From the NCBI GenBank assembly GCA_008360955.1, contig LUCM01007780.1, positions 62,001-126,000 on the forward strand: a stretch of 64,000 nucleotides of DNA, read 5' to 3'. This document shows positions 50,091-62,966 of the stretch, piece after piece. The notes under the pieces were generated by a model. The model searched no databases. It was not told the origin of the DNA and was given only the letters and a program-made list of their open reading frames with translations. This stretch comes from Fasciolopsis buskii (taxonomy: Eukaryota > Platyhelminthes > Trematoda > Plagiorchiida > Fasciolidae). Every line of letters starts with the position of its first letter. Position 1 is the stretch's first letter. The translations under genes and the position numbers were made by a program.

Positions 50091-52060
50091 AAACGAGTTT
50101 TCAGAGCTGGCCAACCGAACTGAAGATTGTTTTCACAGACGAGAAACCGTCTTATGCAGCTGCATGGAATAATCACTGATCTTGTCTATCTGCACACTCC
50201 ATTAAAGACTCAGGGAATCCCTTCGAGTTTTCCCAGCCTGCTCCTTGAAACGCAAAGTTTACGATCTATGTGATAAGTTCCCGTCGTTGTTTGTTGCAGA
50301 GTGGACTGATGCTCCACAGATTTTTCTAAACCGAATGTTGGAGTATTGTTCCTTTAGTTTAAGGGCCACTCTATCCCCTAATTAGATGGTCTCAGTGCAA
50401 ACATGGCTTATCAGATTTTTGCGTTTTCTTATTTACTCATTAGCTGCCGATCACTAGATTTAAAGCTAAAGACTTGAATCGTTACACACCATTTGAAGCC
50501 TGATTCTTTTCAATGCGTCAAGAAACGACCTCTCTTATTCTGGCAATCCAAATCGGCGGTTGATGATCAGCAAATCTGACCTTAGCGCTTCGTTCGTCCA
50601 TCGGCGATCCTTGTTAGTCACTTCCTCGTTCGGCTAGTTTAGTTAGGTCCTTTGGTACAAGTATGAACCAAAGTCGGTTTATATTCTCCTCCCCGAAAGC
50701 TGATCGTTTAGTAGTCGAGCTCCGTGAATTTTTTCCATTGCATATTCTCTATAGAATAGAATGTCCACTCAATTGTTGCTCATTTGGAATTCGGTGCCAC
50801 GAGCCGAGATCCAGCCTGCGACCATTCTCCTAGGATGGTGGTTTGTCGCTAAGGTACTGTAAACTCCGACTCCCAAACGTAGTTTACGCCAGTGAACATC
50901 CTTTATGTAAGGAACAATTGCTGCAAGAAAGAGTTGGCTGCTGCTGTTCCAAGTCGATGACAGTCGAGATCCGTATTATGCAATGTTCATGTCGAACGCA
51001 CTATTCAGAGCCAAACCGCACATCTTGATAGTTAGGGGTTCTACCCATTACAATCCACTTCGGTTGCATCCGAATCCTTGTGAAGCACAACATATATGCA
51101 CCGATGACTGGAACGGTTGTTGAATATTTCAGTTGTTTTCAACGTCACAATTGTTTGTTCAGTCAGCTCAGTAAATCAAACATTCTTCTTCACAGATTGA
51201 TGCAAAATTATTTCGTGGTATGCACTGTTGATGCTCGGTGAGTAAAAATTGTGCACTTAATTAGTATTTTGCAGTTTTCGTGCGAAGTGACTCAGGGTTA
51301 CTGATTTCCGCGTCTAGATGCCGACCTGTTTGAATTTGTCAATGGTGGATGCACGGTCTTCGTGTCGAAAACACGCAGCTCTCAGCCTCAGAATTTCCAG
51401 CTTAAGCGATTTGCCTTTTTTGTGACGCATGAAGCGTACACGAATTTGCGCTTCAGGGAGGAAGAATAGCGTGTGAAATCGCAACTTTGCATGCGTTTTT
51501 CTCACGTTCAATGTTTTCCAAAGAGGCAGTATAAATTACCCTTACCCTCTTTGTTTGTATGCAGTTTTCGGCCAGCAAAATTGCACACTGCTATTGCCAG
51601 CTTTAGGTACCCAAAATGAAAACGCCGACCTTTTCTCTGTTTGAATTGCATCGAATGAGCTCCTCATAGGCTCTCTAAGTAGCAAACGGTGGTTGTAGGC
51701 TTTCCTCTTTAACGACCGCCTGAGGTAAACTTGGAATCAACAACAGGCACCTCTTGCCGCTTCTCACCAACGTTTATTCTATCCAAGATACTATCTAGTC
51801 GACACCGTCGTCTTTATGATTTCATGAAGATGTGCTCCTGACTAATTAATGATCTTGTGGCTTAATTCTGATCGGGTTGAAGTCTGTCCAACCATGAATG
51901 TTAGTGACTAGACTAGGTTACAGTCTTATATCTTAATCAACGCTTGACTCTGCCGTTCATATTCGGTGAATAGGCGTCGACTCGGTAATGATAGTTCTTA
52001 CACCAACCAACGTTTTCCCCCAGGAGTCATACGATATCTTGCCTATGGCAAGGCGTATTG
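50091..52060. other. Intron 7, unassigned
   Basis: Acceptor-like sites at 50300, 51195 and 51564 lead to short open stretches, none with a matching in-phase donor. Confidence 0.3.
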
Positions 52061-52062
52061 AT

Positions 52063-52265
52063 TATACATATACGTATATATATATATATATATAACATAT
52101 TCCGTGCTCTATGATGAATACCACAAGGCGGCTTGCCGAACGAATGCTCTGTCACTGCTACGGCCTTCAAACGGAATCACTTTGACAGACACCCGGTTTT
52201 GTGGTGGCCTAGCACTAAGAACTCTCGTCTGATAAATCTCAAGTCGCCGGTTCGGTTCCATATGG
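52063..52265 (+). repeat. (TA)n and tRNA-derived SINE-like unit 4
   Basis: A TA tract at 52063-52093 is followed 110 bp later by an A box TGGCCTAGCAC (52205-52215) and B box GGTTCGGTTCC (52249-52259). Confidence 0.5.
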
Positions 52266-52984
52266 TAGCATCGACTTTCTGATGCAAATTCCTAGCTTGA
52301 ATTTCGATTTTCTATTGCATTCAGCTCTTCGTGTCACTTCGAAATATTTTTAATCTTATGTTTTTCTTTCCGAATGTCTTGCATTTCCTTTTCATTTTGC
52401 CTCTCTTTGACTTCAGTTAACTTACAGACAATTGATTACTGGAACCTTAAACGCTTCTGTTAAGCTCCTGTAGCTACAAGCCTACCTTCTTTGATGAAAA
52501 TAGTGAAACACGTCTAGTCTCGTCGTGGATGCATAACGCGAGAAACTGTCAGCACTGTTCGGTACTTATTTGCATACTGATTGTCAGGCCTCCATGAATG
52601 TCGAGTCACATCAATAATCGGACATGCAAATTCGGATGTTTACCATTTTGCGAATGTTGATTTGGCGCAACTTACAAACAAGCGCGCATACACAAACTCT
52701 GGCAGTTCTAAATTATGCACAGAAAGTTACCTATTTTTTTATTTCTTTTGTTTGCATATGTCCTGCTCTTCGGAATGAAGTATCAGTAAAATTGGGTTTG
52801 GAATCCGTCCTGGGAGCCGGGTGTCTGCCTTTCTAACAGGCATTTCATGTTCATAAACCTTTATGATTGGGACCCGAGCTATCCGTGGACTGCTTTCGTG
52901 TTTATCATTCTTGGAAACCATTAGTGACCGAAAGATCGATCGAGAATGCAGACTCCCTAACGCGCTAAAATACTGTAGAGGCCT

Positions 52985-53535
52985 AGTCACTCATACCAAT
53001 CAAGTTTTTCTTCTTAACTTTGTCATTGAAGCGGTTATGGAAATAGTTCTATCCTCATGTGGGAATATTGGCATTGTTATTTGCTCAGACAGGAGTCTGT
53101 CTGATTTGGAATTTGCGGACGATGTTGCGCTGCTGAGTGTAGATCAAAGTGAGTTGCTATTTCATCTTCATCGTTTGAACAATAGTGTATTTATGTTGGG
53201 TACACGTTTTGCACGTTGAAAGTGTAAAATGCTGTTGCATGAGTGGACGGTCTCAAAGCCGAACCTTGTTCTTGGAAAAGAATAAACGGATAAGTTGGGG
53301 AGATCTAGTTATTTGAGTTGTAGTACCTCATCTAGTGGTCATACTTCGGAGGAATTATCTTCACGCATGCAGAAGGCGTGACTGGCATTTGCTAATTCGA
53401 TGCATTTGTGGCGTCGGTATGACAGTCCGTTATCGACCAAAGGTCGAGTGTGCACGGCATCATTCAGGTCGGTATTGCTCTGCTGCACCGAGACATCGGG
53501 TTGAGAGTAGATGTGGAAACAGTTTCGTTTATGCA
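52985..53535 (+). mobile_element. RTE-type fragment
   Basis: SLSDLEFADDVALLS (the catalytic YADD equivalent with Phe), KCKMLLHEW, PNLVLGKE and LAFANSMHLWRRYD appear in order over two frames. It is broken at the 3' end by a (TA)n tract (53541-53573). Confidence 0.65.
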
Positions 53536-53689
53536 TTAGCATATATATATATATACACATATATATATATATAATGCATATTGCACACGCAAGTGCAACA
53601 TATAAGTATAATTTTATTGAAAATGGACATGAACGGGCGAAAATAATAAGCAGCGACAGGCCATTTCTTTGTGTTTTCACCGTACGCAC

Positions 53690-54065
53690 GTTGCCACATT
53701 TTTGTTGTTTTCTATAGTTTTTAAGTGGTGTGAGCTTTGCAAACAACGCGCACAGCATTTGCGACACTGATTTCGGTTCTGAGTCATATCTTTCGGCGTC
53801 TCCAACCAGCTCCAACCAAGAAGGCGGGAAACACTGAACGAGGCCATAGCCAAAGTTAGATTATTTATTCTATCTGACTGCCACGTCGCTTCTTCTAGCT
53901 TTACCCAGCACCTGCAAAAAGCGCACAAAAAAGTAGACAGTGAACAGGCATGTGCAATACTTGTTCAAGCCACCGAAGACGACGTAGAGCGATTATCACA
54001 ATCAGAGAATGGCTGTTTGCATCCAACACACGTTGATACACTTCGCCATTGCAATGCTACGGAGA
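53690..54065 (-). mobile_element. 3' end of the second RTE-type element
   Basis: The minus strand reads GWSWLETPKDMTQNRNQC, an RTE 3' block. 53850-54065 is homologous to 31651-31870. Confidence 0.6.
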
Positions 54066-54069
54066 ATTT

Positions 54070-54560
54070 TATGAGTAACCTAAAGATTTGGCTTTGGTTT
54101 CTGGGTTCTAATGGTTGAATCGTTAGAACGGGCACTGGATCAGAATAGATGCAGATGATTCGGGAGATGTTTTACGCATGACCACAGAACGACTGCCCCG
54201 TAATGCACTGTTCTTCGAAGCAACTTATGATTGGTGTATGGCTCTGATGATCACTAAACGACGTGGAGGAAAAAGTATAAAGACTTGAGCTGATGGACTT
54301 TCTCGTTTAGGTGCAGTTAGACTACCACCGCGAAGGGGTTCACGAGATCCCCCGAAGCAATGGTGGTAGACAGTCAATGATATGGTTGATTGCCGCAGTC
54401 ACTGGCGTTCTTGTATTCGGAACTTTTTCCATCAACTTACGATTTTGCAGTCAATCTTTCGTTATTACCCATTTTTTCCGATTTGAGTAAATAAAGCTGT
54501 CAGGCAGCAACCACAACCAGAGCACGTTGGCACAAGGTTAATGGTTGTCCAAACTGAACT
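54070..54560 (+). repeat. Family B RTE 3' portion
   Basis: Contains the 'GAACGACTGCCCCGTAATGCACTGTTCTTCG'-type block (54185 onward, shared with 36450) and the tail GAGCACGTTGGCACAAGG at 54519-54536. Confidence 0.6.
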
Positions 54561-55002
54561 TAACTGAGCTAGACTACACACTCTGGGTTACATGGCCGTC
54601 GGTGGGCTCTTACATTTTTCCCCATGGATAAAGCATACCAACCGAAAACCCACAACGACCTCATCACTTGCGCTGTTCGTCAATAGCTGAACCCACTTCA
54701 TTCTCATCTGAACATCAATCTGGATACCATTTCTTTTTCTGCGACTCATGTGGGAACAGTTTATTGTGTCGCACTGAATATCAGTCGTCCACCGTCGAGC
54801 AATTTCATTTTTCGGATTTTTAGGTGCATGTTTCACTGCTGTTCGAATTTCACGGAATTCAACTAGCTCACTTCGTTTGTTCATTTTTCTAGCATTGTTC
54901 CTTCGGGATTGTCAACATCTACACCTTTGCAGTTTCTCATCTTCCTATTCTTCATTTTCTTCGTTTGAACAATCTTGATTGTGTCAATCGTGATTTGTGC
55001 AG
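54561..55002. other. Intron 7 end
   Basis: A minus-strand open frame (54588-54884) is Arg/Lys-rich but unrecognised. The T-rich tract before the exon 8 acceptors occupies 54920-55000. Confidence 0.3.
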
Positions 55003-55031
55003 CGCTGTCACCTCCTCCGTTTCGTTCTCAG

Positions 55032-55214
55032 GAAGTTTAACCACATTGCAAAACTCCCCGTATATGGGTCGCAACTCGGACATGTATGGAATGTCTCGTC
55101 CGGACGGAGCTGTGGACGAATCATTGAGCAAGCTGCGCGGTTCGCAAGCAAGCGGAATCGATGCCGGTGGCTGGGGCTTGCATGCCGAAGAACGACCGAA
55201 AAAACGTCTCGAAG
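55032..55214 (+). CDS. Exon 8: polar tail exon with two acceptors
   Basis: Two acceptors serve this exon. The one at 55030-55031 follows CACCTCCTCCGTTTCGTTCTCAG and is phase 1, matching exon 7. The one at 55001-55002 (TTTGTGCAG) is phase 2, and the extra 29 nt are open in the same frame; it would join exon 5 directly. The donor is GAAG/GTAACC at 55214/55215, phase 1. The exon encodes residues 392-452: a Met/Tyr/Gly-containing polar run (SPYMGRNSDMYGMSRPDG), an acidic DESLSKLRG stretch, then GGWGLHAEERPKKRLE. The last part has helix-forming character and a basic end. No family is recognised. Confidence 0.75.
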
Positions 55215-57011
55215 GTAACCTCAATTCTGAGATAATTTCCAATTGTTTACGTAAATCCTATATACTTAGTTAAATCTGTTCTGATCCTCAGTTTCTCGCC
55301 GTAAATCTTGATGCTTTTGATTTCCTTACTTAAATTCATGCACGACTCTCGTTTTTTTGTGCAATTAATCAGTGAGCTTGTTGTCATTTGGTAACGTGAT
55401 GCATGCTTTACGATGGTAGTCTCAACTGCGCAACAGTAAAGTTTTCTCATCCTCTCAAATGACTTAACAATAAGAATTTAAGATAGGACTCATTAGGCAT
55501 TGTTGTACCACGACTGGCTTTAAAGCCAGGATGAACCGGCTTGGTGAATATGACTGTTAAAGTTTGTCACCGTGGCTCAGCAGCTTCGTTCGCATTTCCT
55601 TCGAGCCCGAGCTTGCAGCCTTTGCGCGACAAGGCTTCAAGGTAGTATATACTTATGTGTGGCTGTTGTTGGCTCTTTGGAATCGTAGCTGTCATTTGGT
55701 CGAAACCTGTGCAAATCAATGCAACTCCGCTAATTGGGACAGAATTACTTCGTGGCTGTTGGTTCCGATTGGAGTTCTCGTTTGCCTGCTCATGAGCGAA
55801 TGATTCCCAATATGACGCGCTGTTTCGGCGGCATCTTTAGCCCTGGACCCTTCTGGACCTGTTTTTCGCCTGCCGAGCTCTTTACTAGGTGTGTTTGTTG
55901 ATTAGTACACCAGCATCTTGAAGCCGCAAATGATTTGGGTAGTCATTGAAGGTTACGAATCGAAAAGATGCTCAAAGGAAAGCCCTATAAACCAATGGTT
56001 CTACTGCTCTCCAAGAACACTAGAACCATTCTGGTGACGGGTGGATGATAATCGCAAATAACTCAACGGAAATGAAAATACCCCTTAACTTCTTTTCGTC
56101 TATTGCCCATCCATCTTTTGCGAGACGGTTGATAAGCTTCCCCACGCTGCTGGTACGCGGCTTCCCGTGAAAAAACATTCTTGATGCGTTGACAAAACTT
56201 ATTTTTGCACTCCTTGTTCATCGACTACATCCTATATTCATTCGCATTTGAAATTACATTCAATGACTTTCAAGGGTGAGTGCATGACCTGAGCCGGGCG
56301 GTAGCGATGAGCATCACTATTCGGTTATACAAAGTCCCACAGTCCCTGTAGGCCAGATGTGTCTGCCAACCAAATTTGGATTACAGGCGGCCCTGCTGGT
56401 TACGTATATCATATTGTCGCCTTAGCATCTCTACGCTTACATCTCATTGCACCATAATATTACAACAGTCAAGTAGTGGATCACGCTTTGGCAGCTCGCC
56501 ATTTTTCACTGAACCATTGAAAAATCAGCTCATGTGGTTGTATCATTCGAGTTGTTGTCGATCATCTGCATATAGATCTCTCACAAGTTGCTTCTTCTGT
56601 AAGCCTTATTGTGCCCCCGTCCGACCTTTCCTTGTCGTAAGCGCCCTGATCAACATCTTTCTCAATCAAAAGGCCAATCTACTAAAAGGTTAATGCTGTC
56701 TCATCTGGGCCATTTTTATCGCTAGTTTCTTCTCAACCGCATCACTTGACTTATTCAGACGATTGTCTTGTCGCTTGGGTTATATATGCGCGTTATCGAT
56801 CTGCCTTATGGAGAAGTCATACTCCCTATATCACAGGGCGCCCAGGGATCACACTTCGATTGGAAACACGTAAGTTACACGAACTAGTATCTGTCCGTGA
56901 GGTGGAGACGGATAATGAGTCTTGCCCGAGTCAACTTGACCTTGTCTGCCTCAGCTGTAGCGCGATTTCATTTGGCTTGGCATACTATGTGCATGTATAT
57001 GAAGAAATGTG

Positions 57012-57015
<4 letters not shown>
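55215..57015. other. Intron 8, first part unassigned
   Basis: Open frames at 55564-55803 and 56376-56693 have no motif or fitting splice sites. Confidence 0.3.
55514..55529. repeat. 16-bp perfect palindrome
   Basis: CTGGCTTTAAAGCCAG reads the same on both strands. The function is unknown and it may be chance. Confidence 0.6.

Positions 57016-57064
<49 letters not shown>
57016..57064. repeat. (TA)n microsatellite
   Basis: About 48 bp pure TA. Confidence 0.9.
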
Positions 57065-57070
<6 letters not shown>

Positions 57071-57430
57071 CACTGTCAGCGTTTTCCGATTTAACCGCTT
57101 TAACGTCCCGGCAGATTTTGAACTTCCCGTGATTGTCATCTTTCGTTTTTGGCTCCGTTTCACGTTTCCGTTTTTTCGGTTCTTATCTGTATTGCTGTTT
57201 GAAATGTTCCGGCTGCGCGTGTTGATGTGTACTTATTGCTGTAGCCGTGATATTGTTCAATCCGGCTATGGCAATTGATCGAAAATGGTTAAAAGAAAAA
57301 CTCAATACAGGTTGTATTCGAATAGAGGGTATATGAAAAATGATACTTAAGATACTTGTAACATTGTTTACCCATGTTCGTTTTGAACAGAAAGCGTTCC
57401 TTTTCCGAATAAAGCGTTTTATTAAACCAT

Positions 57431-57940
57431 TCCTCGTTAGTTAGTGGAGCACATTCGTCACGTCACAATATCACCAACGGACTTGAGGTAGTTTTTAAGA
57501 CGAAAATTTCTAGGCGAAAACCTATCACATTCTCGAGACTAAAACAGATTGTCTGTAGTCGTTTGTTCAGTGAGCCTAGTCGCACCTTATTCACGGCTAG
57601 CCGCTAATATTGGTGCTAGTTCTCTTATCTGCTGCCCAAAGAAGCGCCCGAGTGCATACGAACTCCTCCCTGAGTTCCGGCTGAAACTCAGACTTGACAA
57701 CTCTTGTTTTTGTGCTTTATCCAAATCTGGCCTATGGTTCATCACTGAAATACCGACATCCTGTACGTCTTGTGCTTTGCTCAATCTGCTAATGGAAACA
57801 TCCTTTGGTTTCAAGTTGAGCTCTAAGCCGTTTTCCGTCAATGCTGGTTGCTCTGCATTCACATCTTTAGTTATCCGCTGCTTTGTTTTGGTCAGCTTTA
57901 GAGTAATACTTCCACCAAGATCGTTATTATTCTAATTGCG
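57431..57940 (-). repeat. Family D repeat, copy 3, with minus-strand open frame
   Basis: The CACGTCACAATATCACC block links it to the other family D copies. A minus-strand frame over 57862-57587 is open for 91 codons (LSKAQDVQDVG, LDKAQKQELSSLSF, ALGRFFGQQIRELAP) and looks protein-like. It may be a piece of an element-encoded protein; not identified. Confidence 0.4.
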
Positions 57941-58019
57941 TTCAGGCGAAGAAAATCGTCACAGGCAAAATGTTCCATTAATTACTGGGTTTCGTCGTGG
58001 ATGTCGGTGTATCGACTAG

Positions 58020-58620
58020 CCAGTTTTAGTTCAGTTTTCGTTTTTCAAACCATCAGTCTTAGTCCAACATGCTCTAGTCTTGGTTGCTGTCTCGCAGCTT
58101 TGTCCACCCAAAAGAGAAAAAGAGAATGAGATATAGTGCATGATTAACTGCGGAAGAGAAAGAAAGAGTTCGAGTGCAAGAATCCCACTAATTGCAGCAG
58201 TGAACCATGTCGTTTATTTTCTCCAATCATCTCGTGGACCTTAACCCAGTAATCCACATGGATTTGCACGAGCCAATCAAGTGACTAGAGTTTTCTCACT
58301 TTTTCCCGCATGATTTGCTGATCCTCCAACCGACATGTCTCAGAGAACAGGTCACAGCGAGTCAGACCTTAGGTGGGCATGGACAAAACACCTTCCAGTC
58401 TCCTCAGTCTACTTCGACTCAGTGCCTCCTCCAAAGATTGAACCATAGGACTCAGCACCGTGTGTCTAACCCCCTGAATTACTGAGAAAGGTTTCACTGC
58501 ATTGTACCAAAACTACAAAGACAGCGGTGTTCCAACAGTTCGAACATCTGTCCTGAACGGCCGCATCTCTTAAATGTATAGTGTCATCGGTCCTACTGGT
58601 GACCCGTGAATGTGGGTTAA
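58020..58620 (-). repeat. Family B 3' end, antisense
   Basis: TTTTTCAAACCATCAGTC, CATGCTCTAGTCTTGG and TTGCTGTCTCGC mirror the plus-strand tails. Confidence 0.5.
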
Positions 58621-59338
58621 TATCTGGAATAGGCAATACAAAGGTGCGACCATCGCGGGGTTCGACAAAAGGAGTACAATTTTCTCAAATATATGGCTCT
58701 GAAAACGAGATTATTTCATATTTATTAGAACTATTCTCGTAACTTTGTTCATTTGAAGAATGACGATATCCCCTTTGCATGTTTGTCAGTCCCTGAATCC
58801 ATTTCGCGTCGTTCCTTATAATGTCATTGTGCTGGATCCATTCTTTTGACGGTTTTTAGCTTGTGTACCACCTGGTGGTCACAATAAGTTTAAGGTTGTC
58901 ATGTGGATCTCGACGAAACTTCAAAATCACTCCAGTTTTTCTGAATCAACTAGATCGTCAAGCTGTTCGCACGAGATGGCGTAGCCATGTTTGGGCAGTG
59001 GGCGGCCCACTATTGTGCGTGTGTGTGTGTGTGTGTGCGTATATGAGAAGTAAGCATGTTCAACATTTGCGGATTTTTTGCGTTACGAGTCACTGGTTCG
59101 AGATCTTCTGTCTATGTTGCTCTCCGGTCATCTTCATTATGTTAACACAACACTCAGAAAAATAAATTACCACTAGATTGGATAATGATCCACTCGGTTC
59201 CTTCGTTCCTTATTGAGCAACGAATTATGCAGTCCCATCATACAGCTATTTGGTCTATAATGCATGTACTTACGTAATTTATACACGTCGTGCACCCATC
59301 TAAACTGTTCGGCGCCGAATTCGTTTTGAATTCTAACG

Positions 59339-59401
<63 letters not shown>

Positions 59402-60089
59402 TCCAATGTACTGTCTATCTCCCAAGGTTGAAGTTTGCTTGCCTGCTTCCGCTCAGCAGAAACGAAACACGTTTGACGTTGATGGCATTTTTATTATCCT
59501 TGATACATGCGCATCTATCTGTATATGGGTTTATTTCAAAATGCTTTTCATGATATTCTTATCGCTGAGGTTGGCGTTTAGGTCGCAAACATTTTATTAC
59601 CGGTCGAGCGGATGTCGTCAGTGTCAATACAAATGTTCGAATCCATTGAGGTTTCAAAAACTGTTTGAATACAACGCGATTCGAAACGATTGTACAATAG
59701 CCTCATCCTAGAGGATCGTTTCACACTTGTGTGCAATGGTTTAGTGTCTTACTTTCTACTTCTCGTACCCAGTTAATGTGTGAGTAATTTATGAATATTT
59801 GGGATTCACGTTTCTACTTGCTTTTTGAGATCGAACAACAGGGTATCTTCAAAGCAAATACTCACTAAAGAGAACATTTTTTTGTGTGACTTCGTTGTTT
59901 GTGAATTAGATGTGCGACGAACTAAATCGAACTAATTCGGTAACCATGGTGGGTCAGATGAAAAGTAGTACCTCCATCGGACGACTTCGGCGTCCCTAGA
60001 GGAGAAAAATAAGGGTTTTTTGACACTTACTCTGGAATGAGAAAGCTTGCATGTTTAATCCCATGATTTAACCTTAATCTTCATGGGTT
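58621..60089. other. Intron 8, microsatellites and unassigned sequence
   Basis: (GT)n at about 59014-59038 and (TA)n at 59341-59398. Otherwise no gene signal. Confidence 0.5.
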
Positions 60090-60099
60090 CCGCAAACAG

Positions 60100-60300
60100 T
60101 AGTGCTTAGCATAGTAGCTTGTCACACAACTTCCAGGTTCCTCGATGTTTTTACTCACTATCGTTGCTTCATTCCGAAGTTCGCCGGCCTGATTTCACCT
60201 CTGACTGATTTCCTCAAGAGCAGTTCCATGGCAATTCGGTTAAAATCCGAGGTCGGGGAGCGTTTACGAATGCCTTCAGGAAATCCAAATAATCTTCAGT
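60100..60300 (+). mobile_element. Ty3/gypsy-like polyprotein scrap
   Basis: RFLDVFTHYRCFIPKFAGL and SPLTDFLK resemble the junction between reverse transcriptase and RNase H of Ty3/gypsy elements ('..YYRRFIP..PLTDLL'). It is about 65 codons with no neighbouring domains. Confidence 0.5.
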
Positions 60301-60359
60301 TCTAGGATGTATTATTGTATTTTTCACAAATCTGTGTACGATCCTTCCATTCTCCACTT

Positions 60360-60910
60360 CCGCAGTATGGGCTTTGCATTGGAAATTCATGGTTTATCAG
60401 CGAGCTTGATACTATTTGGTTACAGAAACCGAATTGGGTGGTTGATTTAGTGTACCTTATCCCAAGTCTTTAATCAAATGGTCAAACTCACAAGGCAATG
60501 GAACGATCTGAGGATCTCGTAGTCCACTTCTAACCAGTGTTCGATGGCTGAGTTCATATGCCCTTCCAATGGGGACAGACATCCTCGATGCCCAGTACTC
60601 CCCTCCGCCATAAAAATGGCGATCATACGGCCGCCAGTTTGGAATCAGGTTTTATCCATCTCTCCTAGACTGGCCACTGAAGATCAGTCAACCCGGTGGA
60701 GAGCGCCAGGGATTTGACGTAGTCCTGGCATTTTAGCGGGAATACCTTCACCACGAGGAGACAGTGCGCAGGATTTCTTCAGCAGAGACCGCTTCATACG
60801 CATGGTCTTTTGGAAGGATTTGTAGAGACATTGAGATTGAGTAGCCGAATCAGAGCCGGAAACTGTTACCCTTAACCATGGTGAACCATCCTTATGGCTT
60901 CCAGTGCAAC
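60360..60910. repeat. Family C repeat, copy 6
   Basis: GAGGATCTCGTAGTCCAC, GATCAGTCAACCCGG and CACCACGAGGAGACAGTG follow family C order. Confidence 0.6.
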
Positions 60911-62338
60911 CGATTAATGTGATATCAGAGTTAATTTTTAATCACGTGGAAGATGCTCGCTACCATCACGCGATTAATCTTTCTAATTATTCACATGGTC
61001 AACTAAGCATAAAATGTAGAGCTGCTGTCGGATTTAGGTACATTTTCTATCAAACGTTGCTGGTTCAATGGCCTATTTGATAGAGGTCACACTTTTTTTT
61101 CAATGGTCGTAGGTCCAGTTCACCCTCCGGCCGTCTGTCCGAAGTTTTCATAGTCACCCATCGGCTATCTCATTTTCGTTTCTCGTTCTTTGTTGCCACC
61201 GAAGTTGGGTAGTGTATGATCGCTTGGGTATGAAGGTTTATATCTTAAAATGTGAAGAAACCCATCGAACTTTTTGTTTCATATCTGAGGCTATACCCCT
61301 ACTAATTGCTTAACGGGGTCTTACTTGCATAGTTCATGGAATCAGCATTAAAAACGAACTACAACTCGGTGCATCATGGACCGAACATCAATTAGAAATA
61401 CATCTCCGCAACATTAGTTTGCCAAGAATCTATTTCGTTAGCTGCGACCAAATGCACACGCTTCCGTTTTGTTTTGCGGGGAGAGGTGAATGTCGTCTAC
61501 TCGCGTCTACTTTCAGAGTATCGTGAACCGTAAGCTATTAGCAGTTTTTAGGAGCGAAAAATTCCGTTCGTATATCCTCGCCTACCTGATTATTCCCATC
61601 CTCAGAAAACTAGCAGTTTGCGCATGATCTCCCTACTGAAAGAAGCCAGTGTGTGCATCGCCGTATCAAGCAAAATATTACCACTTTTGCAATCCGTGAA
61701 TTCCGTCCTTTTTACACGGTGTTCTCTTCGAGAATCATTCTTCATTGGTCGTCGTCTTTTGTTTTGGAAATGAGGTAAAAGTCGTGTTCAACGAACCTAA
61801 ATGCATAACGTTAACCAATCAAATGGTAGTGATTGTTTCACCGAAATGAAAGGCTTCAGTCAATCCGAAGGTAATGGTAAGCAAATAGTCATTCAGTCGC
61901 TTGAGAATAGTTCGACAAATAGGTTTTAATTTAATTTTTTATTGCTAACCGATCTTCTCTTTTGATCTGTAAACTAAAATAATGTAGCGATGTGGTTCGA
62001 ACGTAGGAGAATCTTTATTGCCGTTTCTAGCGGCTCTGTTTCCATCAGTCACGAAGCGAGCTCTGACGTAAATGCAGCGATATTGGTGGCACTTTTTCCA
62101 TACGAATGCTATTCAGTCTTTATGTTCGAGTAGCTAATGAAAGCCTGTGGTACAAACAAGAAATAACGGATACGACGTGTTCTACGCACTGCTGGTCTAT
62201 CCTTTTGCCTTGCTCACTACTTATTTGTGTCACATGTTCGAAGTAATTCTGATAACTCATACTCATATGCGATCTTGCTTTTCCTAATATCACGCTGTTT
62301 GCTTGTGTGTGTGTGTGTTTGTTATTCATACGCGTCAG
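60911..62338. other. Intron 8 end, unassigned
   Basis: No gene. A (GT)n run at 62304-62318 sits directly in front of the exon 9 acceptor. Confidence 0.35.
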
Positions 62339-62419
62339 CCTATCAGCCCCTTTATGCCCGTGGTCGCCCGACTACTCGCGCGTCTAATGCGACTTGTGCG
62401 ATTTTCCCACCACTATTTC
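62339..62419 (+). CDS. Exon 9 (penultimate or terminal)
   Basis: A (GT)n and T-rich tract leads to CATACGCGTCAG, ending at 62338. Phase 1 entry matches exon 8. The frame reads YQPLYARGRPTTRASN and on to FPPLF. At 62420 there is a consensus GTGAGT donor (phase 1). If that donor is not used, the frame continues 32 nt to a TAG at 62449-62451 and the protein ends near residue 489. Composition (Pro, Arg, Thr, Tyr) fits the tail. No polyadenylation signal is evident soon after the TAG, which slightly favours splicing onward. Confidence 0.45.
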
Positions 62420-62632
62420 GTGAGTTGAAGCAGATTGATAACGCATCGTAGCTCTCCTCATCATCATCGTCATTAGCGCTCTTGTTCATCTACCACCGCT
62501 TGTCATTCGGACCCCGGTAATTCGTCGTTTGCTTCTCCGTTCAAACGTGATTGCTCTATCAAATGCTATGCTTCTGCATCACAGCGGGTGGTTGAGTCCC
62601 CTTACTCGTTTTTTTTCTTATCACGCCTGCAG

Positions 62633-62640
62633 AAAATACG
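62633..62640 (+). CDS. Candidate exon 10: 8-nt microexon
   Basis: A very strong tract (CGTTTTTTTTCTTATCACGCCTGCAG) ends at 62632. GTAATG follows only 8 nt later. Phase 1 to 0 (Gln-Asn-Thr after the split codon) is exactly what is needed to connect exon 9 to the open segment at 62967. The donor is only moderate, so this rests mainly on phase logic. Confidence 0.25.
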
Positions 62641-62966
62641 GTAATGTTGCTGGATGTCAATATTTCGTTTGCTCTTGTTAAAATAATCCTAATTTCGTAG
62701 CATTTATATCGGAAACAAATAGAAACATTTGTCGCGTAACCACAACTTGAGGTCGTGTGGATCAACTTTGTGCGCGCACTCGGCACTTTACGCAATCGAT
62801 ACATGGAATGTGGCTTTGGATCCATTTTTGTTGTTGTGTGGGGCACTTCCCGAACTTCTATGCGTCTCGTCTAAATACGACATTTATGGATGGAGGTGTG
62901 AACAAACCGCCATGGGAACACACGTAGATTTCTCGTTGTCGTCGCACTTGACGTGTACGTGCCCAG

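Noticed and set aside
51565..51606. 42-nt open stretch with a good acceptor and GTACCC
   Set aside because: It would fit phase 1 to 1, but the donor is weak and exon 7 already joins exon 8 in phase.
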